A stretch of 64,000 nt of DNA, from NCBI GenBank assembly GCA_039810085.1, contig JBDHWG010000022.1:32630-96629 (forward strand), in the 5' to 3' direction. Made by a program: the position numbers and the translations under genes. Within the stretch, counting starts at the first letter, position 1. Every line of letters starts with the position of its first letter. The notes below the pieces were generated by a model. It saw only the letters and a list, made by a program, of their open reading frames with translations, had not been told where the DNA came from and searched no databases. Positions 26,947 through 35,595 of this stretch are shown piece by piece. The DNA is from JBDHWG01 sp039810085. Its GTDB lineage: Bacteria; Chloroflexota; Anaerolineae; Epilineales; JAHCIE01.

Positions 26947-27594
26947 CTACCCCGCCGGCTGATTAGACATTCGGTGGTAGCCCATCTTCTGCGCCTCCTC
27001 GGCGGCCTTCTGCACGAGCTGCACAAAGGGATCGAGTAGCCCCCGGTCGCCCGCGTCAATCGCGCGCCGCCGCTTGAGGATGACGTAGACGTTGTTCTGC
27101 TTGTACTTGTTGAACTGCCCCCAGTCCCACGTCTCCTTGACCCCGCCCCACGGGTTGGAGCGCGTCACCGAGTGGTCGTCGTAGGCGATCACGGGGCACC
27201 AGTGGCCGCCGGCATTCGCCATGTCGCCGCGGTCAACAGCGGCCAGGTCCCAGTAGAACAGGACGATGATGGGGTAGCCCTGGTCGATGGCGTACCGAAT
27301 CGCCGCGCCCGAATCGCCGCGGTTGCTGTCGTCCACGTCGATGTGGCTCCAGTTGCGAATGAAATCGGCCAGCTGGGTGTTCCAGGTATCGACGTTGACC
27401 TTGTCCGGCCCGAGAATGACGTCGGCGATGTAGCCGGCCGGCAGCTCGACGTTGGTCAGGTACATGAGGCACTCGGCGATGGACTCCGGGCCGCAGTTAT
27501 GGTTCTTGTTGGTGTCTATGCGGTGGTCGGCGCGCACGTCATTGAGCTGGTTCCAATGGGTCGGGAATGCTTCGATGTTGGGAAGAGTTGCCAT
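26947..27594 (-). CDS. C39-like papain-fold cysteine peptidase
   Basis: 215 aa; AAGGAGG before ATG. Catalytic pattern of the peptidase C39-like family: Cys34 in HNCGPESIAECL, His in NAGGHWCPVIAYDD (~130) and Asn in SNPWGGVKETW (~149). A C-terminal ~50-residue helical tail (LDPFVQLVQKAAEEAQKMGY) follows. There is no signal peptide and no ABC-transporter part, so it is not a bacteriocin exporter; it is probably an intracellular protease, or a domain that cleaves peptides or peptidoglycan. First gene of the operon with the unknown protein and caspase-STAND-WD40, under promoter A. Confidence 0.8.
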   Translation of the reverse strand: MATLPNIEAFPTHWNQLNDVRADHRIDTNKNHNCGPESIAECLMYLTNVELPAGYIADVILGPDKVNVDTWNTQLADFIRNWSHIDVDDSNRGDSGAAIRYAIDQGYPIIVLFYWDLAAVDRGDMANAGGHWCPVIAYDDHSVTRSNPWGGVKETWDWGQFNKYKQNNVYVILKRRRAIDAGDRGLLDPFVQLVQKAAEEAQKMGYHRMSNQPAG

Positions 27595-27648
27595 ATGTCC
27601 TCCTTATAAGTCGTTCCATTTAGTCGGACGCGCAAGTCTACTGCACTA

Positions 27649-27719
27649 AGCATAGTATGGATGGACGCGTTGGACATCCCTCTCGCGCCCCCCACAAGAC
27701 CTATCTTAGACCTAGGTCT
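27649..27719 (-). promoter_or_regulatory. Conserved locus promoter, copy A (upstream of C39-like peptidase operon)
   Basis: Read on the minus strand: AGACCTAGGTCT palindrome with TAGGTCTT repeated one turn later (27719-27696), 13 bp, GAGGGATGTC (27682-27673), 18 bp, TATGCT (27654-27649). Expected transcript start is ~45 nt before the peptidase ATG. Copies B and C have the same order and spacing. Apart from this promoter nothing was recognised in 27595-27757. Confidence 0.8.
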
Positions 27720-27757
27720 ATCACCCCTGACTCTCATAATCGGGCCGGGCCGCCGCC

Positions 27758-28765
27758 TCACCCACCCGGCGCACCCCCCGCCGCGCCGACGCGCTCGATG
27801 AGCGGCAGAGCCTCCGGGAAGATGACGCGCCCGCCCAGCCCCCGGACGCCGCCGGCGGTCGCGTCGGGCAGGGTGGCGAACAGGCTCATGTAGTTGCCCA
27901 GGATGTTGTTGTACGTCTCCGCCTGCCCGCCGCCGTTGTACCCGCGCGCGAACGCGAGGAAGTCGCCCTGCTGCAACGCCTGCGTCAAGGCGGCGTGGGA
28001 GTGGATGAAGTCGAACAGCGCCAGCAACTGGTTGCGCACATCGGCGGAGAAGCGGTCGAACATGTCGTCGACGCTGGGGTAGCCGATGCTGGCGTAGTTG
28101 AAGCCCATGATCTGGGGCAGGCCCATGCTGATGGACTTCCTGGCCGCCTCGGCGTCCATCTCCTGCGCGACGCGGAGCGCGTCCCACTCGCTGGCCTGGC
28201 TCGCGTGGGAGCGCTGCCAGTCGGCGTCCGGGGCGGGGCGGTACTGGTGGCCCTGCCACTGGGCGTCCGGGTCGAACTTGAACCGCGCGTTGAACTGGTC
28301 CGGGTGGCTCTTGCCCCACTGGCTCCAGAAGATGTGGTTCTCGAAGCGGATAATCATGCGCCCATCCGGGCCGAAGCCGTCGCCGCCCGCCTCCGTCGCG
28401 CACACGGCCACGGCGACGGCGGGGTCGATGCTGATCTGCGCGGCCAGACGCCCCAGCAGCCCGCCGTAGCTGTTCCAGATGTCGGCCAGCATGCGCTGGG
28501 CGGCGACGCCCGCGTCGAGCTTGGGGTCGCCGGGCGCGAGGGCCGCCGCCTGGAGGTCCGCCTGGTCCTTCAGCCACTCGTGGACGTAGGCGTGGTTGAG
28601 GAAGCCGTGCTGGCCGCCCACGGCGACCTCGAACCAGTCGCCCTGCTCGCCCAGGATGCTCACCTGCACACCGGGCGGCAGGACCGACATGATGTTGAAG
28701 GTAAAGCCCGGCCCGTCGCGGAAGTTCACCGCCCCGCTCGTCGTCCCCACCCGCTCGCCTGCCAT
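27758..28765 (-). CDS. SH3-domain N-acetylmuramidase (DUF3380-type)
   Basis: 335 aa. Residues 1-65 are a bacterial SH3 module (GTTSGAVNFRDGPGFTFNIM, LPPGVQVSILGEQGDWFEV, HGFLNHAYV). Residues ~90-310 match the DUF3380 muramidase family, with catalytic Glu in CATEAGGDGFGPDGRMIIRF and the signature SMGLPQIMGFNYASIGYPSV, then FDFIHSHAALTQALQQGDFL and FARGYNGGGQ. These enzymes cleave glycan strands of peptidoglycan and are common phage lysins. No signal peptide is present, so it would need lysis, a holin-like partner or an injection system to reach the wall. Last gene of the SIR2/STAND-TM operon, 33 bp behind it. Confidence 0.88.
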   Translation of the reverse strand: MAGERVGTTSGAVNFRDGPGFTFNIMSVLPPGVQVSILGEQGDWFEVAVGGQHGFLNHAYVHEWLKDQADLQAAALAPGDPKLDAGVAAQRMLADIWNSYGGLLGRLAAQISIDPAVAVAVCATEAGGDGFGPDGRMIIRFENHIFWSQWGKSHPDQFNARFKFDPDAQWQGHQYRPAPDADWQRSHASQASEWDALRVAQEMDAEAARKSISMGLPQIMGFNYASIGYPSVDDMFDRFSADVRNQLLALFDFIHSHAALTQALQQGDFLAFARGYNGGGQAETYNNILGNYMSLFATLPDATAGGVRGLGGRVIFPEALPLIERVGAAGGAPGG

Positions 28766-28798
28766 CTCACCCTCCTTCGCCGCGCGTTACCCTGCACC

Positions 28799-30787
28799 TT
28801 ACCTGGAAGCTGAAGGCGGAGAACCTGCCGACCTCTGCCTGCCGCGCCTCACCCTCGACACTAGCCATATTAATCCCAATACAAAAGCAGCCAAGTCAAG
28901 GAAGCCACTGAGAGCGGGAGAAATGCCTATGACGATCACCCCGACCGCGAAGGCGACTAGAGCGAGAATGCCAGGGTTGCGCGCCCATCGAATAACATCG
29001 GATATACTGGGTCGCGGCATTCGCCACTCGTTGGTTCTCTGGCCTCTTTCCTCCCAGGAAAGCCGGGCATTGTAGACGAGCAGCCAGATGCCCGCGATGA
29101 TAGCCACGAGAATTGCCAAGACCGCCACGATGACCAATATAGAAGAAATCCAACTCTGGATACTAGAATTGAGGGCCACCCCCAAAATGGTGGCGCAGAA
29201 GCCTATCACCCACCCCAGCGTCTCCGTCAGCGCCAGCCAGCCGAGCTTCCGCAGCCGCTTTTCGGACTTCGCGCTCTGCTCGAGTCGCTCGCGCTCGATG
29301 GCATCCGCCGACTTCGCCAGGTACTCTCGCTCCACAGGCAGCAGCTCGGCATCGTGGGCCGCCGCCCACTCCTGGGCCTGCTTGAGGGCATCCTTGCTCA
29401 TCAAGAGCGTGTCGGCGCGTCCCTGGCTTTCCCAGATCGCGGCCTGCTGCTGGAGCGGGCTGAGGTGCTCCGGGAACCACTCGGCGTTGTTGTCGCGGAT
29501 GGGGCGCACGAAGCGGTCGTGTACCAGCTCGACCCACGCCCCGCCGCCGCGCAGATCCGTACGGAGGAGGTAGCGCCGCTCTAGACCATTCACAGCCGCG
29601 TTCGGCAAGCTGCCAGTCCGCCCCGTCTCGTCGCTGCGCAGGACCGTATTGCGGATGCCGGACGGCGTAATCAATTCCTTGTCGAACCACGTGCGCAGCG
29701 TGCGTTCGGTGACGCCCGCCGCCTGGACGTCGGGATCGGCCAGCACAGCCGCCAGCGTGTCCTCGTAGAAGCGCGTCAGGGCCTGGTTCACGTCGCCCGC
29801 CGTGCTCAGGTCGCTCTCCGTGATCGGGCCCGCCGGCCGGTTCTTGACGTTCTCCCAGAGCTGGTAGCATACCACCTGGAGCTGCACCGGCTCGACGTAC
29901 TGGCCGGGCACCGTCTTCTCCTGCCCTGGCTGCCCCGGCACGCGCACATGGCGCAAGTCTTCTACCAGCTTCTCCGCCACGCCTGAATCGAACGGGCGGC
30001 CGCCGAGCGCGGCCGGTTCCCGAATGGCCTCCAACGCGGCATCTACGCCCATGCGGCTCATGTAGAAGCGGGCGCGCAGGCGGTCCGCCATGAGCGGGGC
30101 GTAGGGGTCCAGCGCGGCGACGTAGTCCTCGCGCAGGGTCAGCACGACCCACAGATTGGGGTCCACGCGCATTGCGTGATCCAACTGGCCGAAGAAGCCC
30201 TCCCGGTCTTCCCAGCGGGCCGGATGGGTGGTCAGGATTTCCTCGAACTGGTCGATGATGAGGACGTAGGGCTGGATGGGGGCCTGGGCTGGCGGCGGGC
30301 CGCCGGCTGGGACAGCGGCGCTGGCCGCTACCGTCGCCGCCTGCTCCACGGGCAGTGAGGGGTCGTACACCCAGGTCTCGCCGTCGTCGGTGACGAGGCG
30401 GGCGAGGAAGTCGGTCAACGACAGGTGGGCGAACTCGGCCGGCGGCGTCGAGCCGTGGTTCAGGCTGAGCAGCAGGTTGTACATGTAGATGTTGCCCACG
30501 TCGGTGACGTCGTCCGTCAGCCGACCACTGACGCGGCCCTTGGGCAGAACGGCGAAGCCCTCCGCCTGCAAGCCTGGGATCAGGCGCGTGTTGAGGAGCG
30601 AGCTTTTGCCCGCGCCCGATTGGGCATAGAACAGCAGCGCCCGTTCGGAGATGACGCGGGCGAGCAGGTCGCGCGCCTCCTGCTCGCGGCCGAAGAAGAG
30701 ATCGCTATCGGCGCGGGTGAAGCTGCGCGGACCGACATACGGGTTGGTGGGCAGTGTCGCCCGGGACGCCTGAATCGATGCGCTCAT
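28799..30787 (-). CDS. STAND NTPase with C-terminal four-helix membrane domain
   Basis: 662 aa. NPYVGPRSFTRADSDLFFGR opens the nSTAND domain, with Walker A AQSGAGKSS (~55-63), Walker B YVLIIDQFEE (~190) and a winged-helix region (VELVHDRFVRPIRDNN). Residues ~510-640 hold four membrane helices in two hairpins (LTETLGWVIGFCATILGVAL; ISSILVIVAVLAILVAIIAG; LALVAFAVGVIVIGISPALS; LAAFVLGLIWLVS). This variant has a membrane domain where the paralogue at 36804 has WD40 propellers. Pore formation on activation is a natural hypothesis. It follows the SIR2-like gene by 15 bp and its N-terminal half is clearly homologous to the 36804 protein. Confidence 0.9.
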   Translation of the reverse strand: MSASIQASRATLPTNPYVGPRSFTRADSDLFFGREQEARDLLARVISERALLFYAQSGAGKSSLLNTRLIPGLQAEGFAVLPKGRVSGRLTDDVTDVGNIYMYNLLLSLNHGSTPPAEFAHLSLTDFLARLVTDDGETWVYDPSLPVEQAATVAASAAVPAGGPPPAQAPIQPYVLIIDQFEEILTTHPARWEDREGFFGQLDHAMRVDPNLWVVLTLREDYVAALDPYAPLMADRLRARFYMSRMGVDAALEAIREPAALGGRPFDSGVAEKLVEDLRHVRVPGQPGQEKTVPGQYVEPVQLQVVCYQLWENVKNRPAGPITESDLSTAGDVNQALTRFYEDTLAAVLADPDVQAAGVTERTLRTWFDKELITPSGIRNTVLRSDETGRTGSLPNAAVNGLERRYLLRTDLRGGGAWVELVHDRFVRPIRDNNAEWFPEHLSPLQQQAAIWESQGRADTLLMSKDALKQAQEWAAAHDAELLPVEREYLAKSADAIERERLEQSAKSEKRLRKLGWLALTETLGWVIGFCATILGVALNSSIQSWISSILVIVAVLAILVAIIAGIWLLVYNARLSWEERGQRTNEWRMPRPSISDVIRWARNPGILALVAFAVGVIVIGISPALSGFLDLAAFVLGLIWLVSRVRRGRQRSAGSPPSASR

Positions 30788-30802
30788 GGTTCGTTCTCCC
30801 CC

Positions 30803-31807
30803 CTACGCCACAGCCGTCTGCCGGATGCCTTGGATCTCACAGGCGTAGTCCGCGATGGTGCCCCAGAAGACGTTGAACTTTGCCTCGCGCCGCACATAGT
30901 CTTGCAGATAGGCTTTTTCTTCGTCGGTCGGCGCCAATTGCAGAGCGCACACGCCGCGGTCCTCCTGGCGTGGGCTGGTCTTGATGAGGCCCGCGTACAG
31001 GTCCCGGAAGGCCCAGCCCGACAAGCTAAAGCCGAGGAGAATCAGGTCATCCACAAAAGCCTGGCGTACGATGGGCAGCACCCGGTCGCCTGACGCGCCC
31101 TGGCTCTGGCAGACGTTCACCAGGAATTCCAGGTGGTCGTCCTCGGTGAGCACCAGCGAGTCGGGGTACGTGTCTAGCCCGTGGAGGTGGTACACCAGTG
31201 GCTCACTTGCGGATGCTTTGTAACCAGGCTCCAGGGTGGAGTCGATGCCATCCAGCAGCTTCGACCAGCGGCAGAAGTCGGTGCAGGGCGACTTGCCGGC
31301 CGCCTGGAGAGCATCTTCGATGAACGTGTACGGGCTGGTAGTCACATAGATGCGCACCGGCAAGTCGGCCAGGACGAGGAGGGGGTTGTCGACGCCGCCA
31401 CTGAGGTTAGGGTACGCCAGGCGATTGGCGAAGTCGGACACGGACAGAGTGTCGAACTGCTCGTCAACATCGGCGAGCGTAGCCTTGTCCTGACCCTCCG
31501 CTTCAGCTGTTTCATAGATGTAGTTCTTGACCCAGTTGAGGTAGTCAACCTTGAGCGCGTTGTTCGACAGGCTCTTGTGGAGCTGGTGGAACTTGGCGAC
31601 CTTGACCAGGTTGTCCTTATCGGGCATCGTGTACTTGACCACCTGGTCGGCGTAGCCTTTGACCATTGTTGCGTAGTCGGCCACGCCCATGTTGATGAGC
31701 GCCTCGTCGCTGATGACCGGCACGACGCGGCCGGCTCGGACACGCTCGGCGAAACTGAGCTGCATTGGACTCACGCCCTGGCCGCCTGGCTTGTTGATAC
31801 GTGGCAT
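30803..31807 (-). CDS. Divergent SIR2-like protein (partner of STAND NTPase), copy 1
   Basis: 334 aa; CAGGAGGG before ATG. The layout fits the SIR2-like (SIR2_2-type) Rossmann family: RVVPVISDEALINMG at the nucleotide-binding strand, NPLLVLADLPVRIYVTTSPY then TFIEDAL, PLVYHLHGLDTYPDSLVLTE with the candidate His, and LLGFSLSGWAFRDLY near the end. The usual GAGxS loop is missing and the TTN(Y)D motif reads TTSPY, so NAD hydrolysis is uncertain. A paralogue (35648-36778) also sits directly upstream of a STAND gene. In known defence systems SIR2 domains deplete NAD when the sensor is triggered. Confidence 0.82.
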   Translation of the reverse strand: MPRINKPGGQGVSPMQLSFAERVRAGRVVPVISDEALINMGVADYATMVKGYADQVVKYTMPDKDNLVKVAKFHQLHKSLSNNALKVDYLNWVKNYIYETAEAEGQDKATLADVDEQFDTLSVSDFANRLAYPNLSGGVDNPLLVLADLPVRIYVTTSPYTFIEDALQAAGKSPCTDFCRWSKLLDGIDSTLEPGYKASASEPLVYHLHGLDTYPDSLVLTEDDHLEFLVNVCQSQGASGDRVLPIVRQAFVDDLILLGFSLSGWAFRDLYAGLIKTSPRQEDRGVCALQLAPTDEEKAYLQDYVRREAKFNVFWGTIADYACEIQGIRQTAVA

Positions 31808-31895
31808 CGGACCCTCCTGAGAATCGAGCGGGCGCTTGCTGCGTCGCCCGGCTAACGACCCCTATGGCGGCCAACCGCGCCTCCCGCGTCACACC

Positions 31896-31967
31896 AGTAT
31901 ATCCCAAAGGGGACTGGCCCGGCATCCCTCTTCACCCCTCCCTAAGACCTATTTAAGACCTAGGTCT
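31896..31967 (-). promoter_or_regulatory. Conserved locus promoter, copy B (upstream of SIR2/STAND-TM/muramidase operon)
   Basis: Minus strand: AGACCTAGGTCT plus TAGGTCTT (31967-31944), 13 bp, GAGGGATGCC (31930-31921), 19 bp, TATACT (31901-31896). The leader to the SIR2-like ATG is ~85 nt. The remaining intergenic sequence up to 32240 holds the regulator's leader and no gene that I can support. Confidence 0.82.
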
Positions 31968-32014
31968 CGCCGCTTAATTTCTCATCTTCACCCTGTCACC
32001 GCATGCGATTTGTG

Positions 32015-32023
32015 TGGTATACT
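32015..32023 (+). promoter_or_regulatory. Possible extended -10 promoter of the NarL/FixJ gene
   Basis: TGGTATACT (TG plus TATACT) with no good -35. It would give a leader of ~210 nt before the GTG at 32241; this leader holds two direct GCGAATCTA repeats (32088-32108). The leader lacks the GAGGGATGCC promoter element, so the regulator gene seems not to belong to the same promoter class. Confidence 0.4.
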
Positions 32024-32240
32024 TGCCTGCGCGCACGCGTCGGGGGCAATTTTCACGCGAAATTCATTTCGGCTCGGTCCATAAGCGAATCTAGTAGCGA
32101 ATCTATAAGTCTTGCTGTGTACAATGTAAAGCAAGTCTAAAGTTAGTCCGCTGGTGTCCCCGCCTAGGGATGCCAGCCGCGACGCTATCGGCCGCCGAAG
32201 CCCTCATTCTAGCCCGGATGCGTCTACAAGGAGGGAGCTC

Positions 32241-32894
32241 GTGACACCGACTCGTGTGCTGCTCGCGGATGATCATGTGCTGTTCCGCCAGGGCGTCGCC
32301 CTCATCCTGACCCTCCAGCCAGATTTCGAGGTCGTCGGCGAGGCGGACCACGGGCTGGCGGCTGTTGAGCAGGCGCTCCAGCTGCGCCCCGACCTCGTCC
32401 TGATGGACCTCGACATGCCGGAGTGCGACGGGATCGAGGCGACACGCCGCATCAAGCGCCGGCTGCCGGGCGCGACGGTCGTCATGCTCGCCGAGAAGAT
32501 CGATCAGGCGAAAATCCTCGAGGCGACAATGGCGGGCGCGGCGGGCTACCTGACCAAGGTCATCACGTCGGCCAAGCTGCTGGAGCTGTTGCGCTGCCAC
32601 GCCCAGGTCTCCGCGGCCATCGACTCCCCACTGCTCAGCTATTCCCTGGCCGAGTACCAGCGCCTCAGCCCGCCGCGGCTGGCCACGCCGCGCATCCCGC
32701 TCTCGCCCCGCGAGCGGGAGGTGCTGACCGTCCTGGCGCTTGGCGCGACGGACCGCGAGATCGCCAGGGACCTCCACATCAGCATCCACACGGCCAAGCG
32801 CCACGTCAGCAGCATCCTCGCCAAGATGGGCGTCAGCAGCCGCTACGCCATTCGGGCGGCGCAGGTAGATGAGGGACTCAGGGCTACGACCTAG
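32241..32894 (+). CDS. NarL/FixJ-family response regulator
   Basis: 217 aa from GTG 32241 behind AAGGAGGGAG; longer in-frame starts lack an RBS. The receiver domain has Asp10/Asp11 (LLADDH), phospho-acceptor Asp56 (VLMDLDMPE) and Lys in GYLTK; the usual Thr/Ser of strand 4 is Ala (VVMLAEK). The C-terminal LuxR-type HTH is complete (IPLSPREREVLTVLALGATD, REIARDLHISIHTAKRHVSS, LAKMG). No kinase is adjacent. It lies between divergent SIR2/STAND operons, and three nearby promoters carry palindromic AGACCT boxes that could be its binding sites. That link is inference. Confidence 0.92.
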   Translation: MTPTRVLLADDHVLFRQGVALILTLQPDFEVVGEADHGLAAVEQALQLRPDLVLMDLDMPECDGIEATRRIKRRLPGATVVMLAEKIDQAKILEATMAGAAGYLTKVITSAKLLELLRCHAQVSAAIDSPLLSYSLAEYQRLSPPRLATPRIPLSPREREVLTVLALGATDREIARDLHISIHTAKRHVSSILAKMGVSSRYAIRAAQVDEGLRATT

Positions 32895-32957
32895 GTCTTA
32901 GATAGGTCTTGCAGGTCCCCCACGAGGGATGCCATTGCCTGCGGTTCATGGTATGCT
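32888..32957 (+). promoter_or_regulatory. Conserved locus promoter, copy C (upstream of receiver/caspase/SIR2/STAND-WD40 operon)
   Basis: Plus strand: GACCTAGGTC plus TAGGTCTT (32888-32910), 13 bp, GAGGGATGCC (32924-32933), 18 bp, TATGCT (32952-32957), with TGG just before it. The box overlaps the last codons of the NarL/FixJ gene. The expected start is near 32964. Confidence 0.82.
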
Positions 32958-33017
32958 GGGGCAACCATGAACAATCGTCGCTTCCTCCCGCGCTGGGAGG
33001 GCATACAAGGCCACGCT

Positions 33018-33377
33018 ATGCCACACCGCCGGGTCCTGGTGCTCGGGGCGGACTCCCTCTTCCGTGACGGCATCCTCCTCCTCCTGCAACGGGTGGAGGA
33101 CGTCAGCCTTGTCGGCGCGTGGGAGATGAACTGGGCGGCGCTCCACCGCATCGCCTCGGTCGAGCCGGACATCGTTCTGATTGTCGATGCGGGCGAGGCG
33201 TCGGGCGTCGGGATGGCCTTCGCCGAAGACCTTCTGAAACACCACCCCACCATGCTCGTCATCCGCGTCAACAGCCACGATGACGTGCTGAGTATTCACT
33301 CCGCCCGCCAGGCGCCCGCTGACCTCGCTACCCTGCTGCACGTCATCCGAAGCTCTTGGCCGGGTGGAACCGGCTAA
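33018..33377 (+). CDS. Receiver-only pseudo response regulator
   Basis: 119 aa from ATG 33018; an ATG at 32967 would lie only 9 nt after the -10 element and would need leaderless translation. Homologous to response-regulator receivers (RRVLVLGADSLFRDGILLLL, ASVEPDIVLIVDAGEA, DLLKHHPTMLVIRVNSHDDV). The acidic pair of strand 1 is reduced (GAD), Asp57 may replace the phospho-site, the strand-4 Thr and strand-5 Lys are not clear, and there is no output domain. It probably works as a non-phosphorylated partner of the upstream regulator. First gene of the caspase/SIR2/STAND-WD40 operon. Confidence 0.75.
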   Translation: MPHRRVLVLGADSLFRDGILLLLQRVEDVSLVGAWEMNWAALHRIASVEPDIVLIVDAGEASGVGMAFAEDLLKHHPTMLVIRVNSHDDVLSIHSARQAPADLATLLHVIRSSWPGGTG

Positions 33378-33438
33378 GGGCGCGCAATGGATACCTGGGC
33401 CGACCTATTCAATCGACCGACACAAGGAGGATGGAACG

Positions 33439-35541
33439 GTGACTGAGCAATCCCAATCAACGAACACCAGCCCGACGCGACGCGCCTTGCTCATCGGGAT
33501 CAACAAGTACCCCCAACTCATCCCCAACTACCAGCTCAACGGCTGCGTCAACGACATTATCGCCGTGCGCCGTTTCCTCATCGAGCACGCCGGCTTCGAC
33601 GACGTGCGCCTCCTGCTCTCGGAGCGCGACGAACGCATGCCGCTGCCGGCCGATCTCGGCGCGGTGGGCGAGCCGGATAGCGCGACCATCCGCCAAGCCT
33701 TCGCGGACTTGAGCGACGGCATCCGGCAGGGCGATGAGGTGGTCATCTACTACTCCGGCCACGGCATTCGCATCAGCAACCCGCAGAATGATAAGGAGCA
33801 GATCGGGGCCATCGCCGCGTCCGACTTCCACTTCGAGAACAACGCATTCGCCATTCAGCCGCTCATCATCAACCGCGAGATGAACCAGGCCATCCAGTCC
33901 TTGCTGCGCGCCGGCGCGACCGTCACCGTCGTCCTCGACGCGTGTCACTCCGGCGGGGCGACGCGGGACCTGGGCGATGGCAAAACCCTGGCGCGGGAGA
34001 TTCTCGGCGAGGTGTCGGCGGAGGGGTGGCAGCAGCTCGTGAGCCGGCACAACCTGACCGCGTCGGACCTGGCGGCCGAGGGCGCGCGCGGCCTGGAGAG
34101 CAGCGGCTGGGCGACGGCAATGGCGAGCCAGGACAATCTCATCGTTCTGTCCGGCTGCCGCGACATCGAGACCTCCAAGGAGTTTCCGGCCCGAGCGCCC
34201 ACGAATGGCGCGCTGACGTACTTCCTGCTAGATAGCTTGAAGAATGTCAAGGCCGAGGAGGCGCGCCAGACGACGTGGCAGAGCCTCTACCCGCGGGTGC
34301 GGGCGGGCGTCAACGCCGTGTACGCGGACCAAACGCCGACGCTGGAAGGCCGCATGGAGCGGCCGCTGTTTGGCGGCGACTGGCAGCCGTACGAGCCGGG
34401 CTTCACCGTCAACGTGACGGCGGATGGCAAGCTGACGCTCAATGGCGGCGAGATCCACGGCCTGGGCAAGGGCGCGCAAGTCGCCATCTACCCGCCGGGG
34501 ACGAGCGACTTTGCCGCGGCCGCACAGCAGGCCGTCGCCGAAGTCGACACGGCGGACCTCGTCACGAGCCAGGCGCACGTTGTCGACGGCGGCACGGCTG
34601 TCGCCGATAGCTCGCGCGCCCGCCTCACCAAGCCCGCCGCGAGCGCCGCGCTGCTGGGCGTCCAGCTCACGGATGTGCCGGATGAGATCGCGCAGGCCAT
34701 CGGGCAAGCGCAGGGTGTCAGCGACTTCGTGACCCTCAACCCCGACTCGGGCCGCCCGGACTTCGAGGTGCGCCCGAATCCCCAGGGCGATGGCTGGGTG
34801 TTGGTTCCCTATCGCTCGACGCTCGACAATCTCACGCCCAACGATGTGATCGCCCAGGTCCCGAGCCTCAACGAAGACGACGCCGCCAGCCTGGGCTATG
34901 CGCTCGGTCTCGGCCTGGTCCACTGGGCCAGGTACTGGGCGACCCTCACGCGCCGCAACACGGATAAGACGCTGGGGAATGCCGTCAGCCTGACGCTTCT
35001 AACCGGCGCCGACCGCGAGGCGATGTTCCAGAACCCGAACGACGCCAACGTGGCCCAGGCTGTTGCGCCCAACGCGGCGGGCGTCTGTGAGGTCACGACC
35101 GCCGACAACCTCATGCTCAAGGTGAGCATCAGCCCCAGCGCCCCCGCCAAGCTCACCGTCGGCGTCATTGTCTGCTCCAACGACGGCAACATCTTCAAGC
35201 TCTGGCCGCCGACGAACGCGGAGAGCAGCATGGCGCCGGGCGAGGAAAAGGTTATCGGCTACGGCGCGGACCTGCGCGCTTTCACGCTCACCGGCGGCCG
35301 CGACGACCAGTCGGAGAGCCGCTACACATTCAAGGCGTTTGCGACGAATGCGACGACCGCCATCGACCTGTCGAGCCTGGAGCAGCAGCAGACCGTCCAG
35401 GACGTCATCGACGCCGCCCTGCCCAGCCGGGGCGGGCAGAGAGGCGGCATCCCTCCCACGCCAGGGTCAGGAGCGCCGCGCGTGCTGTGGACGACAGCGG
35501 AGTTGCCGGTGGTGGTGAAGAAGGTGGCCGCGCCGGCGTAG
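33439..35541 (+). CDS. Caspase-like (peptidase C14) protein
   Basis: 700 aa from GTG 33439, 8 nt after AAGGAGG. Residues ~13-330 are a caspase domain: RRALLIGINKYP, GCVNDIIAVRRFLIEHAGFD, catalytic His108 (VIYYSGHGI) and Cys169 (VVLDACHSGG), and LIVLSGCRDIETSKEFP / GALTYFLLDSLK typical of bacterial metacaspase-like proteins. Residues ~330-560 are mixed; ~560-690 resemble a DUF4384-like beta domain (LTVGVIVCSNDGNIFKLWPP, APGEEKVIGYGADLRAFTLT). No membrane helix. Unlike the 1561-aa caspase, protease and STAND parts are here on separate genes of one operon. Confidence 0.9.
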   Translation: MTEQSQSTNTSPTRRALLIGINKYPQLIPNYQLNGCVNDIIAVRRFLIEHAGFDDVRLLLSERDERMPLPADLGAVGEPDSATIRQAFADLSDGIRQGDEVVIYYSGHGIRISNPQNDKEQIGAIAASDFHFENNAFAIQPLIINREMNQAIQSLLRAGATVTVVLDACHSGGATRDLGDGKTLAREILGEVSAEGWQQLVSRHNLTASDLAAEGARGLESSGWATAMASQDNLIVLSGCRDIETSKEFPARAPTNGALTYFLLDSLKNVKAEEARQTTWQSLYPRVRAGVNAVYADQTPTLEGRMERPLFGGDWQPYEPGFTVNVTADGKLTLNGGEIHGLGKGAQVAIYPPGTSDFAAAAQQAVAEVDTADLVTSQAHVVDGGTAVADSSRARLTKPAASAALLGVQLTDVPDEIAQAIGQAQGVSDFVTLNPDSGRPDFEVRPNPQGDGWVLVPYRSTLDNLTPNDVIAQVPSLNEDDAASLGYALGLGLVHWARYWATLTRRNTDKTLGNAVSLTLLTGADREAMFQNPNDANVAQAVAPNAAGVCEVTTADNLMLKVSISPSAPAKLTVGVIVCSNDGNIFKLWPPTNAESSMAPGEEKVIGYGADLRAFTLTGGRDDQSESRYTFKAFATNATTAIDLSSLEQQQTVQDVIDAALPSRGGQRGGIPPTPGSGAPRVLWTTAELPVVVKKVAAPA

Positions 35542-35595
35542 CCATCTCGGTAGAGCCGCCAGCTGCGGCCCGACACTGAGTGCGAGTGAGAGGCG

